Both the position numbers and the translations under genes were made by a program. This document shows, piece after piece, positions 47,891-56,828 of a stretch of 64,000 nucleotides of DNA. The notes beneath the pieces are model-generated. The model was not told where the DNA came from, ran no database searches, and saw only the letters and a program-made list of their open reading frames with translations. Origin of the DNA: Xanthomonas sontii. Its GTDB lineage: Bacteria; Pseudomonadota; Gammaproteobacteria; Xanthomonadales; Xanthomonadaceae. Where the stretch lies: NCBI RefSeq assembly GCF_040529055.1, contig NZ_CP132342.1, forward strand, positions 4,276,001-4,340,000, written 5' to 3'. The first letter of the stretch is position 1, and each line of letters begins with the position of its first letter.

Positions 47891-48003
47891 GGTCGTCTCC
47901 GCACTGTTGCCTTGCCTGGATGATGCGGCCGGCACCGGCGAATGCAATGCACGCCGGCTTCACCTCGCCGAGACGTTCATGCAGCGCCGCCCGGCGTCCT
48001 GCC

Positions 48004-48537
48004 TCACCAGATCAGATCGTCCGGCACCTTGAACTGGCTGTAGTACGGATCGTCCTCGCCGCTGGCCGGCGTTGCCGCCAGCGCATCGAACACGATGGTC
48101 GCCGGATCGCGCGCGACGATCTTCTCCACGACGGCGCGCGGCACCGGCACATAGCCGGCATCCAGCCGCGCGATCGCCACGCTGCCGGCGATCAGCTGCG
48201 CGCGCAGCGCCGCATCCACGCGCAGCCGCTGGATCTTGCCGGCATCGGTGAAGTGGTAGTCGATCTCGCCGTCAGCCTTGAGCTTGTGGTTTTCGACCAG
48301 TTGCCGTGCCTGCAGGCGCTGCTCCTGCGCACGCGCCTGTGCATTGCGCTCGGCGGACAGCGCACGATCGCGCTCCACCCGCTCCTGCCGTAACCGCTCG
48401 CTCTCCAGCTGCTCGGCACTGGGCGGCGGCAGGGTCTTGCCCTGGCGCGCCTTGGCCTGCTCGCGCGCGACCTGCGCCACCTGGCTCTTCTTCACCAGGC
48501 CGGCCTTGAGCAGTTGCTCCTGCAGGGGATTGCGCAT
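48004..48537 (-). CDS. DUF2058 family protein (YaiL-like)
   Basis: Cytoplasmic protein of 177 residues. The N-terminal half is a charged coiled coil (NPLQEQLLKAGLVKKSQVAQ, then a run rich in Gln, Glu, Arg and Lys). The C-terminal half holds the DUF2058 domain (INYHFT-like EIDYHFTDAGKIQRL and PVPRAVVEKI). It has been suggested as nucleoid- or ribosome-associated, but no function is settled. A TATCAT -10 box lies on the minus strand at about 48573-48578. Confidence 0.87.
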   Translation of the reverse strand: MRNPLQEQLLKAGLVKKSQVAQVAREQAKARQGKTLPPPSAEQLESERLRQERVERDRALSAERNAQARAQEQRLQARQLVENHKLKADGEIDYHFTDAGKIQRLRVDAALRAQLIAGSVAIARLDAGYVPVPRAVVEKIVARDPATIVFDALAATPASGEDDPYYSQFKVPDDLIW

Positions 48538-48642
48538 CGGAAGCGTCCACGGACTCAGAATCGGGAGCCGCATGATACCCGCAGCGCCGGTGCCCGCCCG
48601 CGAAGGCCGCACACGGCGGATGCCCCGCCGCGCGCGGCAGGC

Positions 48643-48648
48643 TAAGGT
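48643..48648 (+). promoter_or_regulatory. -10 box TAAGGT six bases before a start codon
   Basis: TAAGGT-GGCGGG-ATG (48655). Spacing matches the -10 boxes at 8223 and 13285. GGCGGG could also serve as a weak ribosome site, but the transcript would start near the ATG. Confidence 0.5.
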
Positions 48649-48654
48649 GGCGGG

Positions 48655-49152
48655 ATGGACACCCTGCGCTACCTCGTCGGCTACCCACCCCAGGTCCTGG
48701 ACCAGGTGCGCGAACTGATCGCGCGCCAGCGCCTGGGCGACTGGCTGCGCCGCCGCTACCCCGAGGCCAACGCGGTGCGCACCGATCGCCAGTTGTACGA
48801 CTACACGCAGGCACTGAAGGACCGTTGCGTGCGCAGCGCCGAGCCGCTGCACAAGGTGATCTACGACAACCGCCTGCAGGCGGTGAAGCATGCGCTGGGC
48901 ACCCACACCACGGTGTCTCGGGTGCAGGGCGGCAAGCTCAAGGCCAGCCGCGAGATCCGCATCGCCGGCGTGTTCCGCGACGCGCCGGCGGCGTTCCTGC
49001 CGATGATCGTGGCCCACGAACTGGCGCACCTGAAGGAAAGCGCGCACAACAAGGCCTTCTACCAGCTGTGCGCACACATGACGCCGGACTACCACCAGTT
49101 GGAGTTCGACCTGCGTCTCTACCTGACCCAGTTGGAGCTGGCCGAGCGCTGA
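48655..49152 (+). CDS. YgjP-like (DUF45) metallopeptidase
   Basis: Cytoplasmic protein of 165 residues with the zinc motif HELAHLKESAHNKAFYQLC (about 121-139). This is the YgjP/WLM metallopeptidase-like family; family members were also tested as nucleotidases. SREIRIAGVFRDAP and DYHQLEFDLRLYL are typical. Start at 48655. It is followed by the pseudouridine-synthase-like gene after 67 bases. Confidence 0.87.
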   Translation: MDTLRYLVGYPPQVLDQVRELIARQRLGDWLRRRYPEANAVRTDRQLYDYTQALKDRCVRSAEPLHKVIYDNRLQAVKHALGTHTTVSRVQGGKLKASREIRIAGVFRDAPAAFLPMIVAHELAHLKESAHNKAFYQLCAHMTPDYHQLEFDLRLYLTQLELAER

Positions 49153-49219
49153 GATGCCATCGCGTGCGGCCGCCGCCCGGCGCCCGTACACTGCGCCCCC
49201 ACCGATCACCACAGCCCCG

Positions 49220-49930
49220 ATGTCCAGCCCCGTCCGTCTCGACAAGCATCTCGCCGCCCTGCTGCCGTGTTCGCGCGGCGAGGCGCAGCAGTACATCGAG
49301 GGCGGCTGGGTCAGCGTGGACGGGGTGGTGGTCGAGGAACCGCAGACACCGATCACTACCCAGCAGGTGGCGCTGGCGCCCGACGCGCAACTCGGCCCGG
49401 CGCAGGCGGTCACGCTGCTGCTGCACAAGCCGGCCGGGATGCGCGCCGAGGATGCGATGGCATTGGCGACGCCCGGCAACCGCAGCGCGCTGGATGCCAG
49501 CGACATGCGTGTGCTCAAGCGCCATTTCCTGCGCCTGAGTCTGCCGCTGCCATTGGAGACCGAGGCCAGCGGATTGCTGGTGCTGAGCCAGGACCGCCGC
49601 GTGCTGCGGCGGCTGAGCGAGGACGCGGCCACGCTGGAGCAGGAGTTCGTGGTGGAGGTGAGCGGCACGTTGCAGCCCTACGGCCTGCATCGGCTCGCGC
49701 ACGGCCTGCGCCATGGCCAGCGCACGCTGCCGCCGTGCAAGGTCAGTTGGCAGAGCGAACAGCGCCTGCGCTTCGCGATCAAGCACGTGCAGCCGGGCCA
49801 GTTGCACGACATGTGCGCGCAGGTCGGGCTGGAAGTGACCGGCCTGCGCCGCCTGCGCATCGGCCGCATTCCGCTGGGCAAGCTGGCGCCGGGCGAGTGG
49901 CGCTATCTGCCGGAGGGTGAGCGGTTCTGA
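49220..49930 (+). CDS. pseudouridine-synthase-like protein with altered catalytic site
   Basis: Protein of 236 residues of the RsuA/RluF class. An S4 RNA-binding domain is N-terminal (VRLDKHLAALLPCSRGEAQQ, YIEGGWVSVDGVVV). The synthase domain includes LLLHKPAGMRAED and the C-terminal HDMCAQVGLEVTGLRRLRIG. The family motif RLDxxTxGLL reads PLETEASGLL here, so the catalytic Asp is Glu and the preceding Arg is Pro. It may therefore bind rRNA without isomerising uridine, or use a different acid. A TACACT box at about 49187-49192 lies 28 bases before ATG 49220. Confidence 0.85.
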   Translation: MSSPVRLDKHLAALLPCSRGEAQQYIEGGWVSVDGVVVEEPQTPITTQQVALAPDAQLGPAQAVTLLLHKPAGMRAEDAMALATPGNRSALDASDMRVLKRHFLRLSLPLPLETEASGLLVLSQDRRVLRRLSEDAATLEQEFVVEVSGTLQPYGLHRLAHGLRHGQRTLPPCKVSWQSEQRLRFAIKHVQPGQLHDMCAQVGLEVTGLRRLRIGRIPLGKLAPGEWRYLPEGERF

Positions 49931-49959
49931 GGGATTGCGGGTGCGGCCTCGCCGATCGT

Positions 49960-50020
49960 TGTTTCCGGCGGTCGTACCCTCACCCCAACCCCTCTCCCGG
50001 GGGGAGAGGGGCTAGGAGCG
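49960..50020. repeat. single copy of the CCCTCACCCC palindrome element
   Basis: CCCTCACCCCAACCCCTCTC followed by its GGGAGAGGGG partner, just after the pseudouridine-synthase-like gene. Same family as at 21180-21210, 21375-21405, 32970-33005 and 33220-33260. No duplication of the gene end is seen here. Confidence 0.75.
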
Positions 50021-50031
50021 CGCGCGGTGAC

Positions 50032-50838
50032 TCAAGGCTTTGCCAGCGCGCGCTGGATCGCCTGCTCGGCCAGTGGCGCCATCACCGCATAGCCGGCGTT
50101 GTTGGGGTGCACGCCATCGATGGCCACGGTCTTGTCCATGCCGCCGTCGCGGTTGCTCAGCTTGCTGTAGTAGTCCAGGTACACCGCGTCGTGCTGCTGC
50201 GCGTACTGCTGCATCCACGCGTTGAGCGCACGCACCTTCTGCGCCGGCTGCAGGCCCGGCCGCCACGGATAGTCGGTGACCGGCAACACCGAAGCCAGCA
50301 CCACCTTGATGTGATGCGCCTGCGCAAGCTCGGTCATCGCGCTGAGGTTGTCCTCGATCATCTCCAGCGTGGACAGCCCGGTGTTGCCGGCCAGATCGTT
50401 GGTGCCGGCCAGGATCACCACCACCGCCGGCTTCAGGTCGATCACGTCCTGGCGGAAGCGCACCAGCATCTGCGCGGTGGTCTGCCCGGAAATGCCGCGA
50501 TTGACGTAGGCGGACTTGCCGGGGAAGAACGTGGTGCCTTCGCGACGGCCCCAGGCGTCGGTGATGGAGTCGCCGTAGAACACCACGCGCGGCGCGTCCG
50601 CTGCCGGCGCCGGCAACGCGGCATTGTCGGCGCGATAGCGCTGCAGTTGCGCCCAATCGAGGAGGCGCTGCTGCATCGCCTTCACTTCGTCGGGCTTGAG
50701 CGTGTCCGGCGCACGCGTGTACAGCGCATCGACCTTGCCCTCCAGCGCCGCGGTGGACACGGGCGTTGCCGCCTGCACGGCGCCGGCGGCCGTGGCGCAC
50801 AGCGCGATGGCGAGGGACAACAGCGAGGGGCATTTCAT
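50032..50838 (-). CDS. secreted SGNH/GDSL-family hydrolase
   Basis: Exported esterase-like protein of 268 residues with a signal peptide (LLSLAIALCATAAGAVQAAT). Block I GDSITDAWG holds the nucleophile Ser, block III is AGTNDLAG, and block V is AIDGVHPNNAGY with the Asp-His pair. The family includes lipases, acetylhydrolases and carbohydrate esterases acting on plant or cell-wall polymers; the substrate is open. AAGGAA precedes ATG 50838 and a TACACT box lies at 50874-50879 (minus). Confidence 0.9.
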   Translation of the reverse strand: MKCPSLLSLAIALCATAAGAVQAATPVSTAALEGKVDALYTRAPDTLKPDEVKAMQQRLLDWAQLQRYRADNAALPAPAADAPRVVFYGDSITDAWGRREGTTFFPGKSAYVNRGISGQTTAQMLVRFRQDVIDLKPAVVVILAGTNDLAGNTGLSTLEMIEDNLSAMTELAQAHHIKVVLASVLPVTDYPWRPGLQPAQKVRALNAWMQQYAQQHDAVYLDYYSKLSNRDGGMDKTVAIDGVHPNNAGYAVMAPLAEQAIQRALAKP

Positions 50839-51269
50839 CGAGGCATTCCTTGTGCGGACAACAGTGATCGCACAGTGTAACCAACCGCTCGCACCGCCCA
50901 TGCGGCGCCGCCGCAGCGCACTGCGGGCACGTCGGACTGCACCGCGATTCAGCCCGCGCTCACGCGGCGAATCCGGCACACGGGATCGATGGCGCATATC
51001 GCCACGCGCCACGCGGACGCAATCTGCCGCGCCGTGTCGATGCGCGGCAACACGCGGCCGCGACGGCCATCGCAGCCTGCGACGACATGCGTCACGCGCG
51101 TGCCGGCACGATGACAACGCGATGCCGCCGCCATCGTTTTTCGCTATCGCAGCAACCTTTTGCAAAGGCCCTAACTTTTTCGTAAGTACATGACACGCAA
51201 GGATTTTCACTTCTAGGATGGCCGCGGACGTGACGGGGGGATCCTCACTCCCAAGCCCGAAGGACATCC
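50839..51269. other. 431-base divergent regulatory gap
   Basis: Between the SGNH hydrolase (minus) and the PQQ-type protein (plus). It holds the minus-strand TACACT box (50874-50879). A less GC-rich patch at about 51135-51210 includes the palindrome CCTTTTGCAAAGG (51155-51167). This patch is the likely control region of the PQQ-type gene. No gene seen. Confidence 0.5.
51155..51167. promoter_or_regulatory. operator-like palindrome upstream of PQQ-type gene
   Basis: CCTTT-TGC-AAAGG lies in an AT-rich patch 103 bases before ATG 51270. The following bases (CCCTAACTTTTTCG) could include promoter elements. Regulator unknown. Confidence 0.35.
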
Positions 51270-52946
51270 ATGAAAACGCGTGATGCACACCAGAACCACT
51301 CCCGCCTGCGGCTGGCGTTGATTCCCGGCTTGATGTTCAGCGCAATGGCGATGGCGCAGTCCGCAGGCACCGCAGCGGCGACGACCGACACCAGCGCCGC
51401 CAGCGCACAATGGCGCAGCACGTTCTCCGGCGGCACGCCGTTCGCCACGCACAGCCTCTGGGACAGCGCCGGCGGCGGCTTCCTCAACACCCGCTTCGCG
51501 CCCGGCGAATGGCAGATCACCCCATTCAACGCCAAGCGCCTTAAGACCGCGTGGACCTTCACCACCCAGGGCGACGTCTCGGCCACGCCGACCGTGCAGG
51601 GCACGGCGCTGTACGTGCCGGACTGGGGCGGCCAGCTGTATCGCATCGACACCGACCTGGGCAAGGCGGTGTGGCAGGTGAAGCTGGCCGACTACACCGG
51701 CATCGCCGGTTCGCTGTCGCGCAACAGCCCGGCGATCGCGCGCGACAGCGTGCTGGTCGGCGACCAGGCCAGCGGCACGGTGCTGGCGATCGACAAGGCC
51801 ACCGGCAAGCTGCTGTGGAAGACCCTGGTCGAATCCAACCCGCAGGCGCGCATCACCGCCTCGCCGGTGATCTACGGCGACCGCGTCTACGTCGGCGTGT
51901 CCTCCGGCGACTGGGGCGGCCTGAGCGCCGGCTACAAGTATTCCTTCCGCGGCAGCGTCGCCGCGCTGGACCTGAAGACCGGCAAGCTGCTGTGGAGCTT
52001 CCGCACCACGCCGGAGGGCTACACCGGTGCCTCGGTGTGGGGCACGCTGGCGATCGATCCGCTGCGCCAGCGCGTCTACGCCACCACCGGCAACAACTAC
52101 TCGGTGCCGACCGAGGTGGCCAGCTGCGTCAAGAACGCCAACGGCGACAAGACCGCGCAACTGGCGTGCATGGCGCCGGACAACTACGTCGACTCGGTGC
52201 TGGCGCTGGACATGCGCAGCGGCAAGCCGGTGTGGACGCGCCGCCTGCAGGGCGCCGACGCCTGGTCGCTGTCGTGCCTGGTCGCGCCGACCAATGGCCT
52301 GTGCCAGGACCCGCAGGGGCCGGACTACGACTTCAGCGGCGGCGGCGCCAACCTGTTCACCGCGATCCGCAACGGCAAGCCGCAGGCCCTGGTCGGTGCC
52401 GGCCAGAAGAGCGGCGTGTACTGGGCCTTCGACGCCGACACCGGGCAGACCGTGTGGTCGACCCAGGTCGGCCCGGGCGGCACCGCCGGCGGCATCGAGT
52501 GGGGCTCGTCGGTGGATCCGTTCTCCGGTCGCGTGTACGTGGCCATCAACAACAACGAGCACACGCCGTACACGCTGGCGCCGGGCAACACCGAGACCTG
52601 GAACGCCGGCTCCTGGGCCGCGCTGGATGCGGCCAGCGGCAAGATCCTCTGGCAGGTCAAGGTGCCGGGTACCGATCCGGTGCAGACCGCGTTCGGCGCC
52701 GGCGGCCGCGGCCCGCTGGCGTCGTCGCCGGGCCTGGTCTATGCCGGCTCGATGTCCGGCGCGATGACCGTGCTCGATGCCAAGACCGGCGCCACCCTGT
52801 GGAGCTTCGATGCCGGCGGTTCGGTGTCCAGCGCACCGGCGATCGTCGATGGTGCGGTGTACTGGGGCGCCGGCTACAGCCGCTTCAACTTCGGCACCGG
52901 CGTCAACAAGCTGTACAAGTTCGTGCCGTCGAACCGGCGCCGCTGA
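51270..52946 (+). CDS. PQQ-type beta-propeller protein
   Basis: Exported protein of 558 residues with a signal peptide (LALIPGLMFSAMAMAQS). It has about eight propeller blades, each with the tryptophan-docking pattern, for example YRIDTDLGKAVWQVKL, AIDKATGKLLWKT, AALDLKTGKLLWSF and VLDAKTGATLWSFDAG. It resembles polyvinyl-alcohol dehydrogenase-like quinoproteins. It lacks a C-terminal cytochrome c domain, so electrons must pass to another carrier. AAGGA precedes ATG 51270. It converges with the TonB receptor gene, a natural partner for uptake of its substrate or product. Enzyme activity is not certain. Confidence 0.85.
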   Translation: MKTRDAHQNHSRLRLALIPGLMFSAMAMAQSAGTAAATTDTSAASAQWRSTFSGGTPFATHSLWDSAGGGFLNTRFAPGEWQITPFNAKRLKTAWTFTTQGDVSATPTVQGTALYVPDWGGQLYRIDTDLGKAVWQVKLADYTGIAGSLSRNSPAIARDSVLVGDQASGTVLAIDKATGKLLWKTLVESNPQARITASPVIYGDRVYVGVSSGDWGGLSAGYKYSFRGSVAALDLKTGKLLWSFRTTPEGYTGASVWGTLAIDPLRQRVYATTGNNYSVPTEVASCVKNANGDKTAQLACMAPDNYVDSVLALDMRSGKPVWTRRLQGADAWSLSCLVAPTNGLCQDPQGPDYDFSGGGANLFTAIRNGKPQALVGAGQKSGVYWAFDADTGQTVWSTQVGPGGTAGGIEWGSSVDPFSGRVYVAINNNEHTPYTLAPGNTETWNAGSWAALDAASGKILWQVKVPGTDPVQTAFGAGGRGPLASSPGLVYAGSMSGAMTVLDAKTGATLWSFDAGGSVSSAPAIVDGAVYWGAGYSRFNFGTGVNKLYKFVPSNRRR

Positions 52947-52994
52947 GCGCAGCTCAGGACCGCCTCTTCGGTTGTAATGCCTCTCCTGCGAATG

Positions 52995-53020
52995 CCTCTC
53001 CTGCGCAAGCGGGAGAGGCT
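52995..53020. terminator. hairpin between convergent genes
   Basis: GCCTCTCC-TGCGCAAGCG-GGAGAGGC: an 8-base stem and 10-base loop between the PQQ-type gene and the convergent TonB receptor. T-rich tail is poor, so it may be only partly effective. The left arm is preceded by a tandem copy of TGCCTCTCCTGCG. Confidence 0.45.
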
Positions 53021-53193
53021 GTTGCACGACGATCGAGCGCATCGCGAAGCGCAAGGCGTCAGGTGAGATCACGTGGCGCGCGTACGCTTGGACAGCGCGC
53101 GCTGCGACGAGAGCTGACACGAGGCAACGCCAGGCCCATGAAGATCCGGCGCGCTCCACTTCCCGCGAAGCCCGCCGACGATCAGCTGACCGC

Positions 53194-56100
53194 TCAGTTG
53201 AACGTGTAGTCCAGGGTCAGGAACATTTCCCGGCCGTTGTACTCGCTCGCGGTCTGCCCGGTGGTGACGAACTCGAAGCCGCCGGCGTAATACGGAATCG
53301 CACCGACCTTGTCGAAGATGTTCGACACGGTGAGCTTCGCATGCAGGTCCGGCGTGACCTGCAGGCCGACCGAGCCGTTCCAGGTGATCCAGGCCGGCGC
53401 GTGGCCCCGATAGGTCGTATCCGGCACGGTCACCTGGTTGCCGTCCTGGGTGACCTGGCAGACGCCGGTGGACACCGTGTTGCCGCCATTGGACACCGTG
53501 ACCATGCCGGGCTGGATGCCGTTGGGCAGCACGTCGCAGCCGGCGTAGTTGGGGGCGCGCATGCGGCCATTGCGCACGCCGGAGATCGACACGTTCCAGC
53601 GGCCCTTGGTCCAGTCGGCGATCCAGGTCATGCGGCTGGCCACGTTCTGATAGCGGGTGTTCTGCAACGGATCCGACGCCAGCACGCGCTGCTTGTACGA
53701 CAGGTTGTTGGTGTAGTTGATGCCGGCGCGGAAGTCGCCGTAGCCGTCGGTGTGGAACTTGTAGTCCAGCGTCGCATCGACGCCGGCCACGTACAGCGAG
53801 GCTTCGTTGATCGGGCCCGATTGCACCGACACGATCTGGCCGTTGGCGTCGCGCTTCACCATCTGGGTGACCATCCGGCAGTACTCCGATCCGGCCACGT
53901 GCGCCGTGTACGGCGACAGGCCCGACGTCCCGTTCGGCTTCAGCCCGGTCAGGCAGCCGGCCTCGTCGGCCAGCACGGTGTCCTGGCCCAGGTACTGGAT
54001 GGCGTTGTCCACGCCCATGTTCCAGTAGTCGGCCGACACCGACAGCCCCTGCACGCCCGGCACCTGCCAGACGAAGCCGTAGGGGTCCAGGAGTGCCCGG
54101 TCTGCGGCAGCAGCAGGCGGCTGCCGTTGGTGTAGAGCGTGTAGTACTGCGACCCGGGACGCTGCACGCTGTTGCACCAGGTGTTGTTGTTCTGCCCGGC
54201 CTTGATCGCGTTCACGCACTGCAGCGGGTCGGCGTAGAAGCCCACCGGCGAGGTCGAACCGGTCAGGTAGATGGCCTGCATGTCCGGCGCCTTGAAGTTG
54301 GTGCCGTAGCTGCCGCGCAGCAGCAGACCGTCGTACGGGCGCCATTCCAGGCCCGAGCCCCAGGTGCGCGCGATGTCGGCACGGCTGGCGTCGTTGTACT
54401 TGTCCAGGCGGCCGGACAGCGTCCAGGTCACCGACTCCAGCACCGGCACGCGGAACTCCGTGCCCAGCGAGAAACGCTGCCGGGTGCCGGCACCGGTGAG
54501 GTAGGCGCCGAACGGGTTCTGGAAGGTGGACGGATCGGCCGCACGCGGGTCGGGCGAAAGCTTGAAGCCGTTGTGTGCGGCTTCGAGCACCGCGGCCCAG
54601 CCCACCGACCGATCGGCCCAGGGCAGCTTGAACAGGTCGCCGTTGACGCGCAGTTGCGCCTGGTCGAGCCAGGACGACGCGGTGTTCACGCCGGTCACCG
54701 CGAACTGGTCGTACTGCTTCGGGGTGATCGGGTTCCAGAACTGCTGCCAGTTGAAGGCGTAGATCGGCAGGCCGTCGGCGGTGGTGCCCTGCTGCTGGCC
54801 GAGGAAGAAGTTGTTGGTGGCCTGCGCGTTGTAGCCGGTGAACTCCTCGCGGACGATGTACTTCTGCGTGTTGAGGTTGAGGTCCCAGTTGAAACGGCCG
54901 TCGAACACGGTGCCGCGCAGGCCGGCCTGCAGGTTCCAGTTGCGCTCGCGGTCGTAGGTGTTGGCGCTGACGCCGATCTCTTTCTGGGTCAGCTGGCGGA
55001 TCACCTGGTTGACCGTCTGCCCGGTGGTCTGGTCGTAGAACGGGCCGGCGCTGAACACGTTGAGCTGCGTGTTGGAGATGCCCACGGTCTGGTACAGCGC
55101 GGCCGAGCCGTAGAACTGCAGACCGTTCTGGAAGTCGTACTCGCCCGACAGATAGCCGCTGTTGCTGATGCTGCCCGGGGTCAGCACCCAGTTCTGGAAC
55201 AGCGCCGGCTGCGCGCAGTAGAAGCCGTTGTCGGTGACGCCGGTGACCTGGGTGCCGTTGGTGGTCACCGAGTGCGACTGGGTCAGGCGCGAGTTGGTGA
55301 ACTTGTCGCAGGTGCCGGCGGGCGGCGTGATGTAGCGGCCGTTGGCGTCGGTGGCCGACAGGGCGATCGCGCCGGCGGCATCGTACTGGTAGCCGAACAT
55401 GCGCGAGGCCGGCCCCCAGGCGCCGTAGCCCGCGTCGGCCACGGAATCCTGGTAGGACCTGTCCATGCCCCACAGCGCGCTGCGGTTGGAGTGCTCCAGG
55501 TTGTAGGTCACGTGCCAGTTGTCGCCCGCGCGGCCACCGACGTAGTTGATGTCGCCGTATCGGCGGCCGCCACGCGTCGCGCCGCCCGCAGTGACCTGCA
55601 ACTGGTTGCCCTGGTAGTCCTTCTTCAGGATCACGTTCACCACGCCGGCGACCGCGTCCGAGCCGTAGATCGACGACGCGCCGGAGGCCAGCACTTCGAT
55701 GTGATCGATCATCCCGGTGGGGAGGTTGTTGAAGTTCTGGAAGTTGCTCTGCTTGTTGAGCGGCTGCGGGTAGTCGACCACGCGATGGCCGTCGATCATC
55801 AGCAGGCTGAACCCGGGGCCGAGCCCGCGCAGGTTCACCGAGCGCGCGTTGACCGAACTGGAGCCCCACGAGGCCGGGTCGGACACCTGCTGGCCCACCT
55901 GCGGCAGCGAGTCGAGGAATTCCCACAGCGTGGTGTAGCCCTGCTTCTTGATCTCTTCGCCGGTGATGGTGACCACCGGCGCAGGGCCTTCGACCTCCAC
56001 CCGCGGGATCAGCGATCCGGTGACCGTCACCGCCTTGAGTTCGACCGGCTTGTCGGCCTTGTCGGTGCCACCTGGCGGGGGCGCACTGTCGGGCGCGGAC

Positions 56101-56291
56101 TGCGCCATCAGAGAAGGCGCCCACAGCGCGAGCGCAACGGAACTGGCGACGAGTCCACGCCGGAAAGCGGTTCGTTCACTGGTCTCCCCCCACAGGAGCG
56201 ATCGATGTTGGAGATGTGCCGAGCCCGCCCGATTCCCCTGGCCTCGCGCGGGCCGTCCGCAAGGCGGTGCATAAAAGAACGAAAAGTTCAT
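53194..56291 (-). pseudogene. TonB-dependent receptor, frameshifted
   Basis: Outer-membrane receptor of about 1000 codons. After the signal region (LVASSVALALWAPSLMAQ) come the plug domain (GEEIKKQGYTTLWEFLDSLP, VNLRGLGPGFSLLMIDGHRV, SSIYGSDAVAGVVNVI) and the beta barrel, ending with aromatic LDYTFN. The frame breaks at a run of four C on the coding strand (54082-54085): LLLPQTGHSW is followed in another frame by LDPYGFVWQVPGVQGL. One extra C restores a continuous receptor. The start is unclear: ATG 56291 is in frame, but a GGGGGGAG site precedes an out-of-frame GTG nearer the signal peptide. It may be a true pseudogene or a base-calling error. Confidence 0.82.
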
Positions 56292-56828
56292 ATATGCGAC
56301 GCCAGCGTTATAGGCCGAATTTGAATCGATGCAAGCTGCGTCGCAGCACGCCAGATGCCGATTCAAGTGATTGAATCTACTGAAATTTGTCGGAAAGATT
56401 GCAGAAAGGTGACAACCGGTCAGGACCGTGCTCGGCGGGAGCGTCCGCGCCTTGCTTCATGCGGTTCGGCGGGGCGGCCTGAGCAGCTGATGCGCGTGTG
56501 CGGGGGGACTGGCCGACGTCCGTGTCGACGTGTCGATCAGGCCGCTCCAGATAGCGCTACCCATCCTGTCCTTCCCAATCGACAGGCTCCTATCCGCATT
56601 GCAGCGCGCATGCAACGGTGCCGCTGCGGCATCGCAGCGCCGTGCGCTTCTTTCGCGCCATCACACGCAATGTGAGCAGCTGTCTACGAAACCGGCCCTC
56701 CGAGCGTGACGCCTGACACGCAATCGCTCTGGCGTCGTCCGTAGCCTCGGCAGGCACCCTGAACTCGGGTGCAATGGCATCCGGTCCCCTGCCGGATGGT
56801 CTCGTCCCTCTTCGCAGAAGGAAGATCG
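56292..56828. other. 537-base divergent gap
   Basis: Between the TonB receptor (minus) and the protease gene (plus). The first ~130 bases are unusually AT-rich for this window and hold the palindrome at 56360-56377. The remainder is GC-rich with no convincing gene. Any promoter of the protease gene should lie in the last 150 bases; none is clear. Confidence 0.5.
56360..56377. promoter_or_regulatory. operator-like palindrome upstream of TonB receptor
   Basis: GATTCAA-GTGA-TTGAATC, a perfect 7-base inverted repeat in an AT-rich patch 69 bases upstream of the receptor's in-frame ATG. Likely a transcription-factor site; the regulator is unknown. Confidence 0.45.
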
